In this document: positions 11,749 through 23,554 of the stretch, piece after piece
Layout of the letters: each line of letters begins with the position of its first letter
Numbering within the stretch: the first letter of the stretch is position 1
Assembly (NCBI GenBank): GCA_023614405.1
Contig: JAJUPC010000039.1
Location: 434,001 to 498,000 of the forward strand
From: Avena insularis
Lineage: Eukaryota > Streptophyta > Magnoliopsida > Poales > Poaceae
DNA: 64,000 nucleotides
Direction: 5' to 3'
The notes under the pieces: model-generated
What the model was told of the DNA's origin: nothing
Databases searched by the model: none
Seen by the model: the letters and a program-made list of their open reading frames with translations, nothing else
Made by a program: the position numbers and the translations under genes

Positions 11749-14700
11749 CTACTGTTGCAGCAAAGGAACATTAGTCTGCTCCTCAAAGAAGTCGACGATC
11801 TCTTCCGCTGGGCGATCCACCGCCTGGTAGTGAGGAACCATGTTCCAAATCAAACCTGCTGGCGGCGTTGGGGGTCCGGTTGCAACCGCGGCAACGTCCA
11901 CATCGGGTCTGTGTAATCGCACCAGCGACAGAGCGGCCTTGGCACCAGCCACTAACTGCTGTCGTGCACACTCGCGGACCGCAGTCAAGTCTTGGAATTT
12001 GGCAAGGAGGGCCAGCAGGCTCGATGGAGCGATGTCCAGCGGAAACATTGTCCGATAAATATTCTTCAAGCATGATTGCGACTTCTTCAAAAAGTGAAGC
12101 ACTCGTGACGCACGATCCTGCAGGGTCACTAGTGCGATTACGCGATCATGATCTACCTAGAAGTACCCACTCGCCTGTAGCTGCTCTTAGGTCAGGTCAT
12201 TCATGCGAATGGCAATCCGGTCCTTCTCATCCTGCGGATGGCACGCACTGACAACTATACCAAGCAAAAACAAAATATGAGGACAACGAACTACTGCGAC
12301 TGACTACAAGAAAACGACAGGAAGAAAAAAGACTAACATTTGAATTGGTCGCCCAACTGCGTCACCTCCCCCAGCAGATATTGATCTCGGGCGACGGCTT
12401 TCTCCGCCTTCGACTTCCATACGTCTGCATTTTTGCGGAGTACGATAAATTCACGCTCCAACTGCTTCACGCGGTCACGGAGTCGCGAGAGCAGAGACAG
12501 CTCATCCACCCTTGAGCGCGGCGGTGCCAAGGTGTCATCAAGAGGCGGTGAATCCTGAGGCTCCCTCAAAGGATCACTCGATGTACCCTATCACAAGTCA
12601 AGCAAGAGACAATAAGAGGACTAAGGCGAGGGATAGACAAAAGATTCGAGTACATTCAAGATTAACAAAAGTATCAGCAGATACACTCGCCAACAGGCAT
12701 GTTCTTGACAAAAGACATAAGCTATTTAATTATTACAAGATGCGACTATTGAGGAGCGATTGGCTTCTTCGACTTCGACTTCGGCTTTGGGGGCCTCATC
12801 GAGTCTGTGGTAGTATCAGATGCCACAGACTTCCCGCCGGCCCCTTACGTCGCAGCCTTCGTAGTTTTCTTGGCTCACTGAAGCTCCTTAGAGTACTTCG
12901 CAAGTGTATTGACCAGCTATGGGCCGTAGTTGCCACAAGCAGTCGCGAAAGGAGAAAAGACTACCTGCTGGCCATTAGCGCTGGCAGGCATCGCCTTGGA
13001 GACCATCGCAGGATCAACTTCGACTCCATGGGCTTGCACCATTGTGAGTGACATCAAAGCGCCAGCCGCACGGAGTGAGTTCTTGAAGCTTGCAGGGACG
13101 CCCCCAGCAAGGGACTCCACCAACTCATCCATATTCTAGATCAGCTCATCCTTGGGCGCTAGTTCTTCCCAGAGGCGACTGAGCACACCCTTGTCCTTGG
13201 AGAGCGTCCCTTGAACAGCAGCGCTACGATCCTCGACTGCTGAAATGGCACCCGCCAAGGCATCGTCACGGCGGAGTGCTTGAGGGTCGAATCTCAAACC
13301 GCTGGCATCTACAACCAAGCATAGGATCAAGAGTCAACACCAACAACAAATTCGAAAGAAGAAGAAAGCACCAAAAATTCAGACAAGGGAATACCTGAGA
13401 GAGCCTTGGCAATTGAAAAAAGCTGTTCCTCGAACAATTTCTCCCTAGCCACGATGGAGGCGCGCAGATCCTCCTCGCGCTTCCGTGACCCGGCACATGC
13501 TGCGACTGCCTCATCGCGGCTCTTTACCGCCGCATCGAGTGTCTTTTCAAGGGAAGCAGCACTGCGGAGGAGTGCATTCTGCTCATCTATGAAATAAACA
13601 AGGATAGGCTATCAGCCGGATATATCACATAGAGGACAAAAAAGAAGCAAGACACTTACTTTCAACTACGCGGTGGCGAGTATCCAGCATTGCATGCTGG
13701 CGACCCATCGCAAGAACTTGCTCCGGCAAGCGAGCGGCCTCCTTCACAATAAGATGCAACAGGAGAAAACAACAAAGGATAAGCAGATGATAGAAGATGA
13801 TACATTCGACTGCAAAAATAGAGGAAACAAATGCTACACTTACATGATCCTCCAAAGACTCCGAAGTCGATGGATTCGTAGTCGTCTGGATAACCATCTA
13901 GTGCTCCACATTGTGCGGAGAACTCAATGAATTATGGCTGGAGTGGGCCGCCAACGGAGGAGAAGGAGTGCACTCAGCCACTTTCTTGGCCTTGGAGGTC
14001 ACGACTCCAGACTCTTTTAAAAATTGGACGTCGCCAGAAGATGACGACGCCGGCTGACTACAGAACCAAACCAACATCAAGAAAAGGCGACCCCAAAGAA
14101 GAACCAAAAGGAAGACCCGTATACTTACCAATCAAACTTGTCAAAATCGAAGGTTTGATCCCCCGACTCTTCCGACGACTCCTTCGGCAGCCGCATCTTC
14201 TTGCGAGAGGATGGCGCCATGGCACTCACGGGAACGGCAGGTATCGGCGACTCTGCACCAACAATTGCACCTTTCGGAGTCGAAGGGGACGACGCATCTG
14301 AATCCTTGCTGCGCGAACGCTTATGAGTGTCCGGACCACTCGACTCGAGGGCTTCCTCCTCCACATCAGATGGGACGGTCGACTCCGACTCGTTCTCTTC
14401 CAAGGCTTCACGAGGGACAACCCCTCAGGAAGAGGGGGCATACAGGGTGACACCGCCCAATCCTGCATATAGAAACAACTTAGCAAAAAATGACACAATA
14501 GCAAAAAAATAGTCGACAAAGCAAAGCTACTACGTAGCACAATTGTACCTCAGGAGGAGGGTTAGACGCATCGAACGGAGGAACGTCTGGTTCACCGGGG
14601 AGCACATCCTTGACAGTGTACTTGGTGACCAGTCGCACTCTCTTATCTACCTCACTCGTGGAAATGCCATCGGCAGATACGCGAGTGACATCTCGTCTGC

Positions 14701-15570
14701 GCCAGCCCACTGGAACATAGGGTGGACTCTGGCCTGCAGGGGCTAGACGCGACGGCACAGCCACGTGCGAATGAGGGTGCAACCTCCCTCTTTCTTATCC
14801 ATGCGACTCTCGAGGTCGCAGACACGCTCGTACAGCACATCTGTCTCCGCGGACTCCCTGGGCATCACTACTTTCTTCTAGGAGCTCCTCCTCTTGCACG
14901 GCATCGCAGGGTCGAAGGGCACGAGTCCGTAGTGGTCTCCGTCGGCCTTCTGGTCGCGGACGTAGAACCACTTGTCCCTCCACCCTTGGACGGACATCAT
15001 CAGCTTGATGTCGAAATGCGTGACGGAGGGGTCGACGTGGATACCGCAGCCGCCTACATCATAGACTACGGAACCAGGCGCCGACTGGCGCTTCAACTTG
15101 AAGAGGCGCTTTAAGATACCGAAGTGTGGCTCGATTCCGAACCAGCACTCGCAGAGAGTAGTGTAGCAAGCTACGTGGAGGATGGAGTTTGGGGATAGCT
15201 GATGGAGCTGGAGCCCGAAAAAACAAAGAAGGCCCCTGAAGAAAGGATGCAGAGGCAACGAGAGACCATGGATGATGAACGCTAGGAACATCACCCGAAA
15301 GCCAGCAGGAGGAGAGGGGATTACCTCTCTGCCAGGGACGCACGCGTCCGCGACTATGAAAGACAAAACTCCGTCCTGGCGAAGAAGACAAAGCTCTGAA
15401 GACTTTATCACGGATGCGAGCCACGCACCATTGGTGACGCGAGTGCCCGTGCCCTTCTTTTTCCCTGTGGCGGTGGTGCTGGTGCCCGCAGTGGCGGAGC
15501 CACCCTTCTTCTTCATAGCAACCGTGGCAGCGGCGGAATCGGCCGCGGCACCTCCCTTCTTCTTCCCCAT
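11749..15570 (-). pseudogene. Antisense gene of gypsy copy A ('putative gypsy type transposon' family, multi-exon)
   Basis: A gene lies on the opposite strand to pol, downstream of it. The first exon starts at ATG 15570 (MGKKKGGAAADSAAATVA), after which come basic/alanine-rich sequence and a conserved domain (PPAGFRVMF, SLPLHPFFRGLLCF, LHQLSPNSILH, GIEPHFG). I recognise this as the PF04195-type domain. Further exons encode an acidic, serine-rich region and coiled-coil segments, and the gene ends FFEEQTNVPLLQQ at 11749. Canonical splice sites are visible on the minus strand: a GTAAGT donor after FDKFDW (about 14126), donors at about 13844 and 13661, and acceptors ending in TGCAG or TGTAG. Short open pieces joined by such sites explain why no single long frame exists. 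Antisense genes downstream of pol are known in Tat-lineage elements. The molecular role is unknown. Confidence 0.75.
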
Positions 15571-16059
15571 TCCGCAGCGGTGGTGTGATCGGAGGAAGTA
15601 GCTGGGAAATACGCGGAGCTGGTCCAGCGCCGTGAAGGAGAAGAGCGCAAAGAAGGAGAGGAGCAGCGGCAATGGTGACGGAGGCAAAGGCAGAAAAGAA
15701 GCAGATGTGAAAATTACCGTCGCCGCATTGCTACTTAACTCCCCTGGAATATGCAATCCAACGGTTAAGAAAAACCCTATCAGAGGCGTGGCGTTCATCA
15801 TGCTCGACACGTGGAGGACCTGAAGCGTGAACCGTCCCCTACTACTCCCATTACGCGTGGAAATCGAGGAGGCGCAGTTAAAACAAAGATTACACACGCC
15901 TGGTCAAATCAGAGTCAGGAAATGGGATCCACTACTTTTCACGTCCCGTCAAACTCGCTCACGCGGGCAACTGAGGTCATCACATCGTCAGCACTAACGT
16001 CGTCCAAAATTACGCAGCAGAAGACTTCGACTATTTTAGTCCTTGCTCGAGTCTTCGAC

Positions 16060-16350
16060 TCCACCAAACACTCGGGGGATACTCCCATGGGGAGCGCTGG
16101 TCGTGCACCCTATGGTTTTTTCTTTTTCTTTTTACAAGAACATGCACAATCAAAGCAAACCCAACCACTCGAACCACAATTTGATTATGGACGTGGGTTA
16201 CTCCCATAGGGAGCGCGGGAAACAAATTCGACTGAAACAAGCAACAAAAGACGGCAGTAGTCGCAAAGTTCTTTAGTCCCTGCCTTAGTCTTCGACTCAA
16301 CCAGGCACTCGGGGGCTCCTCCCATAGGGAGCGCTGGTCGCGCACCCTAT
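16060..16350 (+). repeat. Degenerate tandem repeat with CTCCCATAGGGAG palindrome, copy A
   Basis: The near-palindrome CTCCCATRGGGAGCGC occurs three times, at about 16083, 16201 and 16319. The outer two copies are preceded by CACTCGGGGG and followed by GCACCCTATG. The CACTCGGGGGCTAC lead-in is the same as the sequence just before the LTR (about 16884-16897), so it resembles a repeated polypurine-tract context. Confidence 0.7.
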
Positions 16351-16897
16351 GATCATTTGTACATCGTACTATGTATTGATAACATCTACACTCGAAGCTT
16401 ATGCGTACACCGCCTCAAGAATTTTCCCTACAAAGAGACTGCGTCTCCTGGATCACCCGAATCATCTCCATGATGACACATTTCGGATGCCACGCTTGTC
16501 GCGTGAAGATAAGACCTGAATAAGGCCTGGCAACGCATTTCCTGTGCACTACCATAAATATATCCGTGCCAACAGGTACGATGAACATGCCTTGACGGAC
16601 GCGTCGAGTGCTCACACCCATATACTGGAATTCAACTCCTGTAAGACCCCCGCGGCTTGAGTCGAATTACACCAGCACTTTTCCAGATTCGAGTCCCGGG
16701 ACTCGAGTTCGAGTAGATGGCGTTGTTTTACCCTAAGGTAGTTAACTGATACCGATGCAACGGTTAAATCAGGCACGCACATCAACAATCCCTATGACAT
16801 AAACAGAGCAATCAAAAAATATACTCAGTCATGCACTCGAAAGGCTTCGTAAAGTCTCAAGTCGAATCTGCGATTCCATTAGACACTCGGGGGCTAC

Positions 16898-17341
16898 TGA
16901 ATACAGGGGGAGCCCACAATGTCGCCAAGGCCCAAACAGAGGACTCGAGTAACTTATGGACTCTCGATTGCTTGAAGAACAATAAGAAGCTAAAGATAGA
17001 AAGTTCAAAGGGGAAAACCCTAAACTATAGCCGACTCGACCTGCTACCTGGGACCTTTCCTATCTATATAAAGGCTATGAGGGGGCGGCGAGGAGGACAC
17101 ACGCAACCCTAGTTTCCACAACCATCGCCAGATTGCATCTATGCACCATTGTAATCTTCGATTCCCTCAATAATTCCACGAGCAGACAAGCAGGAGTAGG
17201 GATCTCTATGAGGCCTAAACCTGGGTAAATCTTTGAGTCCCCTGTGTGCTTGTTTTCTAGCCGATAGATTTCTCCAGCGCTCACTCCTTCTCCAAAACCT
17301 AAGTCCATAACAATGGGCATTGATGAGATAAACCCTCGTCA
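16898..17341 (+). repeat. 3' LTR of gypsy copy A
   Basis: It is homologous to the 54595-55084 LTR and ends CCCTCGTCA. Compared with that copy it lacks about 46 bp just inside the 5' end (from CATGGGTATACCC to GGCCTAA), leaving TGAATACAGGG. A TATA-like TATCTATATAAAGG is present at about 17061. Confidence 0.88.
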
Positions 17342-18470
17342 ACTGGTATCCACACATATAGGAAGGAGCTTCGGACAGAGGAATTCTAGATCATGTCTAG
17401 CCCAAAATGGAAGTGGAGAAACTGACGGCTAGGTCAGGTACTATCCCTTGTCACTCCACTTATATACACTCCTAGTTGGGCTCAACGCTTGAGGCCCATC
17501 TAGGCTATACTACAATCTCCATATGGATCTAATCCACATGGGCTCCTTACCCTTAAGTGTGTGACCCTGTAGGTTCACGTACACCTAGACACGACATGAT
17601 CTACTCTTCCAAGTATCCCGTCATGGCTTTGATTCCAACTCACACCCATGAACACTTGGTCTCAAGTTGATAGATCGTAGCGGCCTCTAGCAAGACATGC
17701 CAACTCCCAAGTGACGTACAGTCAAAAGAGGGACCTTCAATGTGACTTTCTTCCAAGTCCCTTTGCCACACGATATATCTGTTAAGCTATAGGCGAGTAG
17801 TTGCCATCCCTTTAATAGCTTAACTCTCTTCTCGTACCATGATATCTGATTCACTAGACTAAATCTTAGTCCGACTCCTCAGTTAACACTTAACTGAGTA
17901 GCGCATGGCCATGCTTCCGAATCATATCACACGAGAGGGCCTAGAGAATATCTCTCCATTACGGAGGGGCAAATCCCATCTTGGTAATCGACGTCACGCA
18001 GCTTGCTTCACAACCAACCCGAACTCTACCTTTATAACCGCCCCTTTACGGAACAGCATTTGATAGAACCTAAGTTGGCGATCCACAACTCGGATCATGC
18101 AATCACCTCAGGTCAAAGGATTCCATTGCTTGAGACTGCAAATGACAACATGCTTGTTGCATCTCAACTGTGGGTCAGTCTGACACGCTAAACTCTTTAG
18201 CCGAATCACTGTAAGTCGAAATAGCATCACCATGTCCATGACAAGTGGAACTGTGTCATCAGCCGACTTGCACATTGGTCTAAGTTGTGTGTCTAGCACA
18301 ACCTCAATGACCAAGGACAATCCAATATGAACAATCATGAATACATAGTTCCACAACTGAATCACGCATTCAGTGATACGTATCTGATGTTCATATAAGG
18401 AAAACTTTACTTTATGAATACTTTGGGAAATATCATCAACCATGATTGCCTCTAGGGAATATTCCCAACA
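17342..18470 (-). repeat. 3' LTR (partial) of the minus-strand copia, copy 1
   Basis: On the minus strand it begins TGTTGGGAATATTCCC at 18470, directly after a polypurine tract (18471-18484, minus-strand TGCAAGTGGGAGAC). It contains a TATA-like GTATATAAGTGG at about 17461. The distal end is missing at the gypsy A LTR, so this is about 1.13 kb of the full LTR. Its head resembles the plus-strand copia LTR (TGTTGAAGGAAATATGCCC), but the body differs. Confidence 0.8.
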
Positions 18471-18537
18471 GTCTCCCACTTGCACTAGAGTCAATCATCC
18501 CGACATCACATGTCTAGGCATCTAATGCCCATGTCTC

Positions 18538-20899
18538 TTACATGCACCTCGGCTTTGGCTGTGGATGTGGCTTTGTCAATGGAACTGCAACGTTTGCATC
18601 CGTGTGTACCTTGCATGGCTTGATAACACCATGATCCACGAACTGGCGAATCAGGTGGCATCGCATGAGTAGATGTTTGTTCTTCTGGTGTTGTCTAGGT
18701 TCCTTGGCTTGTGCAATAGCACCATTATTGTCACAATACATGTCTAACGGATTGTACGAGCCCTGGACCACACCAAGATCAATTAGGAAGTTCCTGATCC
18801 AAACAGCTTCCTTTGCTGCCTCCGAGGCAGCAATATACTTAGCCTCTATTGTAGATGCAGACATAGTCTCTTGCTTGGAACTCTTCTAGATCACAGCACC
18901 TCCGTTCATTACAAACATGTATCCAGATTGTGAACAAGAATCATCAGAGTCAGTAAGGTAACTCGCATCCGTGTAACCCCTTACACTGAGTTCAACTTCG
19001 CCTCCATAAACTAGGAACACATCCTTAGTCCTTCTCAAGTACTTAAGAATGTTCTTAACTGCTGCCCAGTGGATTTCTCCTGGGTCTGCCTGGTATCTGC
19101 TCACAACACTTGGAGCATAGGAAACATTCGGCCTAGTACAAATCATGGCATACATGATGGACCCGACTGCCGAAGCATACGGAATCGCACTCATCCTACT
19201 TTGCTCATCAGTTGTCGAGGGACACTGAGTCTTGCTAAGTCTTATGCCATGGGACATCGGTAAGAACCCCCTCTTAGACAATTCCATGTTGAACTTCTTC
19301 AACACTTTGTCCAAATATGTACTTTGACTCAATCCATTGAGCCGCCTGGATCTATGTCTATAGATCCTGATTCCTAGTATGTAAGTTGCCTCACCCAAGT
19401 CCTTCATTGAGAAACTCCTTTCCAATGACTTCTTTGTTTCTTGCAACATCTGGACATCATTTCCAATCAATAACATGTCATCCACATATAAGATCAGAAA
19501 GTTTACTTTGCTCCCACTAAACTTCTTGTATAAATAAGAATCATGATCACTCTTGATGAAGCCAAACGATTTTACTACCTCATCAAAGCGAATGTTCCAA
19601 CTTTGAGATGCTTGCTTCAATCCATAAATGGATTTCTGAAGTTTGCATACCTTGTCATCATTAGCCAGATCGACAAAACCCTCGGGTTGTATCATATACA
19701 CGTACTCGATTAATTTTCCATTGAGGAAAGCCATTTTGACATCCATCTGCCATATTTCATAGTCGAAATAGGATGCTATAGCTAACATGATCCGAACTGA
19801 TTTAAGCATCGCTACGGGTGAGAAAGTCGCATCATAGTCAACTCCTTGAACCTGGCGGAACCCCTTCGCGACAAGCCGTGCTTTATAGATAGAAACATTT
19901 CCATCCATGTCAGTTTTCTTCTTATAGACCCATTTGCACTCGACGGGTCTTGCACTGTCTGGCAGATCAACCAAGTTCCAAACTTGATTTTCATCCATAG
20001 ACTTTAACTCGAATCTCATGGATCCATGCCACGACTCGGAATCAGAACCCACCATCGCTTCCGAATAAGTTGACAGCTCATCACTGTCAAACAGTAATAC
20101 ATCACGAACACTTCGCAATCTTGTTGATCTTCGTAGTGTAGGTGCAGCTGCCGGCTCAGCTACCATGACTGGCTCAACCTCCAACGCTTTCACCAAATCG
20201 CTACGGACCGATTGCTCTCGAACTTCATCGAGCCGCACCGTACTCCCACTGACTTCCTGACTGAGAAACTCTTTCTCAAGGAAGACACCGTTTCGAGCGA
20301 CAAACACTTTGCCCTCTTCTCGGTTGTAGGAGTAGTAACCCAAGGTTTCCCTTGGATAGCCATCGAAAATACACTTATCCAACTTGGTTGTAAGCATGTC
20401 CGACTGATGTCTCTTGAAAAATGCTTCACAGCCCCAAATCTTAAGAAAAGACAAACTCAGCTTCCTGCCTGTCCACATCTCATGTGCTGTCTTCTCTACC
20501 GATTTTGATGGTACTCTGTTTAGTGTGAACACCGCCGTTTCTAGAAAATAACCCCAAAATGATAAAGGTAGATCTTTCTGAATCATCATTGATCATACCA
20601 TGTCCAACAAGGTCCTATTCCACCGTTCTGACACACCGTTCCTCTACGGGTGTACCCGGCGAAGTGACCTGAGGAACTATTCCACAACTTTTCAGATGGT
20701 CATCAAACTCGTGGCTCATGTACTCGCCTCCTCGGTCCGATCAAAGAAACTATATTTTCTTGTCGAGTTGATTCTGTACTTCATTCTAGAATTCTTTGAA
20801 CCTTTCAAAGGCTTCCGACTTATGTTTCATAAAGTAGACATATCCATATCTACTCAAATCATCAGTGAAGGTAATGTAGTACTCATAACCACCCCTGGA
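18538..20899 (-). pseudogene. Copia integrase-RT-RNase H remnant, copy 1
   Basis: Reading leftwards: an integrase core fragment (GGYEYYITFTDDLSRYGYVY, then SDRGGEYMSHEF) with several stops at 20590-20899, then an open frame of 567 codons (20589-18886). That frame contains the end of integrase, a variable linker and the copia reverse transcriptase (ECKWVYKKK, VAKGFRQVQGVDYDATFSPV, the LYVDDMLLIGND catalytic box, LGIRIYR). It stops at 18886-18888, where copy 2 has tryptophan. RNase H continues as MSASTIEAKYIAASEAAKE to 18538. The RT catalytic aspartates are intact, but the element is clearly dead because of the stops and missing ends. Confidence 0.9.
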
Positions 20900-22202
20900 T
20901 GTTGAAGGAAATATGCCCTAGAGGCAATCATAGAGATGATTGTATTTCATATGTATCCATGAGTTATTATAATGTTCTTTGAATATCCATATATTAGGCA
21001 ACTTGTATTGATTGGCAATTATGTGAATTGTTTGTGAAACTCTTTACTTGTATGGTTATCTAATAATTGTCCCTAGTCGGAGTTCATGTGAGGACACACG
21101 TGAATACTAGACTAGCGCATCGATTGGTTGATGACTATGTTTCGCAAGTCATAGACATGGAGATGTCAAACCAATGATGTGGACACATGTTATGAACATG
21201 GGGTTGGACTGACCCAACATGAGACTGGCAATAATACTTGCAGCTCTCTCTACACATCGTGTACATTTTGTCCTTAGACCTGAGATTGTCGCATGTACTT
21301 GAGATGTGGATCGACCTACTTTGGGGCTATCAAACACTACTCCATAACTAGGTAGTTATAAAGGTAGCTTTCGGGTTTGTACTGATACATGCTGCAAGGC
21401 ATCGGTCAATCAAGATGGGATTTGCCCCTCTCTAATTGAGAGAGATATCTCTGGGCCCCTCGAGTGATCGGATCTAGAAATGCATGGGCGTGCTAGATAT
21501 GGTTAAGAGTTAACCTAGTAAAGGGATTCTGAATCACAGTATCGAGAAAGAGAGGTCAGCTTGGAGCTAGACCAAATATCGTGAGGCAAAGGGAAAGACA
21601 TGTACTCAACCTTGTGATGGTTCGTCTGAATGATCTTTATATGCGTTTAGGAGCGGGAACGTCTTGCTAGAGGCCTCTACCAACTATTGACAGAGTAAGT
21701 GTACTCGTGTCATGTCTATACGTGTATGAACCTATAGGGTCACACACTTTAGGGGCTGGAAGCCTAATGAGGATTGGAGCCGAATTAGACCAGGCTTAGG
21801 CTGCTAATGGGCTGCTAATGTAGAAGCCCACTAGGGATGCCTATATAAGAGACAGTGGGGCGAGCTGAATAGGGTTGAGCATTCCACCCAGCCGCCACTC
21901 CTCTTCCGCCTGTGTTGCACATGCAGACCTAGCAGTCTGGCGTGTGATGGCTTCCACTCCGGACGTGTGGATGCCTCGGAGGTGCTGCATCTGTAGCACT
22001 TGGACGAGCCGCGCAAAGGAGAGCTGCTCGTGGGACGAGGACGAGGAGGAGACATAGAATATCTACACTGCCGCGACGTGCTTCATCGAGTTCCATACCT
22101 GCGCGTCTAGCGGTAATCCCATGATCTATGACAATAGTATTCCTGGTTGATGCGGTAGAAAATTTTGATTTTACGCTAGTGTAGCCTACCCGTTACCCTA
22201 TA
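20900..22202 (+). repeat. 5' LTR of the plus-strand copia, copy 1
   Basis: It starts TGTTGAAGGAAATATGCCC, ends near CGTTACCCTATA, and is followed one base later by a primer-binding site. A TATA-like CCTATATAAGAGAC lies at about 21840. The left flank CTGGA would be the 5' half of a target-site duplication. The LTR end is not a clean CA, probably from mutation. Confidence 0.82.
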
Positions 22203-22203
22203 G

Positions 22204-22216
22204 TGGTATCAGAGCC
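22204..22216 (+). other. Primer-binding site (initiator methionine tRNA type), copy 1
   Basis: TGGTATCAGAGCC is the standard copia primer-binding site complementary to the 3' end of initiator methionine tRNA. It lies just after the LTR. Confidence 0.92.
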
Positions 22217-23554
22217 AATGTTGTTCAGTCATAGGTTTGGGAATTTTGCATATGGTGATATGTAGATTGATATGAATGATGTGATTGTTTGTATGGCGGT
22301 GGTTCTGGATTGATCTATGATCTTATTTTCCGTAATTGTGATTCTAAGGTCGTCGAACGACTTACCCCTACCGGTCGGTTTCTGCCATCGGGGTAGATAG
22401 TGACACATAAATCCTTTTGAATCACGCGAAGATCAATATGATTGATCGAATTGGGAATTAGATCTAAATCGACATACCGTGATCAAAGGAGTTTGGTCGA
22501 ATTGGAACTATGGTCGGTTTATGGTAAATCTAAGTTTCCGATCAAAATCCTTAAAGAAAATTGTATAGATACCACGAGGGGAGCTGCCCCTTCGAAACCC
22601 GCAGGAGGAGACCCCCTAGACCCTCTTACTCGTAGCCCCTTTTGTACCACGTTAAGGTTCATAGGTGCTACGATTTCACATGATCCGGTAGAATGCGATT
22701 CTATGCACAACTTGTTTTTGCAGGATGTATGTGATCAGTATGGCCCAAAAATGTATGTGATACATGTATGTATTTTTCATGACCTGCGTGTCGTGAGTAG
22801 GGCAACACGGCTGGAGCCATATGTGTTGTCAATTATTATAATGGCCTACGTGCCAACTTGTGATGATCCCAATACCATGTAATTTTGATTACTAGCTGTT
22901 AGGAGTAATAGCTTGTATTAGTTCTTGGAGAACTCATCACTTGGAGGATGGCTCGCATAGAGCATGAAGATGGAGATCACATGGTGGACAGGTTCTATGG
23001 CGATGGAGATCACCATGAGAAAAATGGGCCATACTGTATCACATCTATGTGAATGCTATTCTTGTACGTTTTACTACTATGCATGCTTAGATGATAGAAG
23101 TAGAACAATCCCTCACAAAGTTTAAGTTAAACCATGCCCTCCCAACCAAACCTTGCACCATCCTATGCCCTGTACAATCGTTGATGGGTCTATGAAATTA
23201 GGGTGTCGCGGTTTTCCTTGGCTTGATGGGTTTGTATCAGATACCTACACGCATAAGGGTTGGTGAGCTTAACAAGGTCATCTTAACAGTTAAGGACCTT
23301 GGGGCATAGAGATGTCACCCAACAACAAGAGTCATATGTGATATGATTAGCAAAGGTTGCTTACCGATTTACCTTGTCTTCTTGCAGTGATGTTAAAGCT
23401 CACTAGTCGACTTGTTAATTGTGGATCTTGAATCACTTAATATCAATAGAGGGATGTTGATTTAAGTGGGAATATATGCTATTAAATTGTTTAATATGTT
23501 TTACTCTTTCATGGTTACATGGCTTAGTATTTTGCATATGTTTGTTGTAGATCA
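22217..23554 (+). other. Copia leader region with a 146-codon open frame (22442-22882)
   Basis: This is a 1.3-kb stretch between the primer-binding site and gag. An open frame at 22442-22882 (MIELGIRSKSTYRDQRSLVE ...) is not supported by copy 2, where an indel near 59470 closes it after 61 codons. I therefore regard it as chance. Otherwise I see only AT-rich leader sequence. Confidence 0.6.

Larger units (their letters stand above)
11322..17341 (+). mobile_element. Tat-lineage gypsy element copy A, 3' part
   Basis: The left edge matches the sequence at the pol stop codon of gypsy B (48274), so copy A contains only the region downstream of pol. It holds a short leader (11322-11748), an antisense gene (11749-15570), a non-coding stretch with three copies of a CTCCCATAGGGAG motif (about 16070-16350), and a 3' LTR (16898-17341). 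Most of it, from 11870 on, is repeated as copy C (24766 onward). The site where gypsy B later inserted in copy C is empty here at about 16738 (GGTAGTTAACTG). The site of the CACTA element is empty at about 12889. Confidence 0.85.
17342..20899 (-). mobile_element. Ty1/copia remnant on the minus strand, duplication copy 1
   Basis: Read on the minus strand, this is the 3' portion of a copia element: integrase core, reverse transcriptase, RNase H, polypurine tract, LTR. The left end abuts the gypsy A LTR. The right end (integrase) is cut by the LTR of a plus-strand copia at 20900. Its gag half and 5' LTR are not in the window. Confidence 0.88.

Noticed and set aside
12512..13051. 179-codon plus-strand frame
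   Set aside because: It lies opposite exons of the antisense gene, and its low-complexity Arg-rich product is a frame shadow.
22442..22882. 146-codon frame in the copia leader as an extra gene
   Set aside because: Copy 2 has an indel that closes the frame; no motif.
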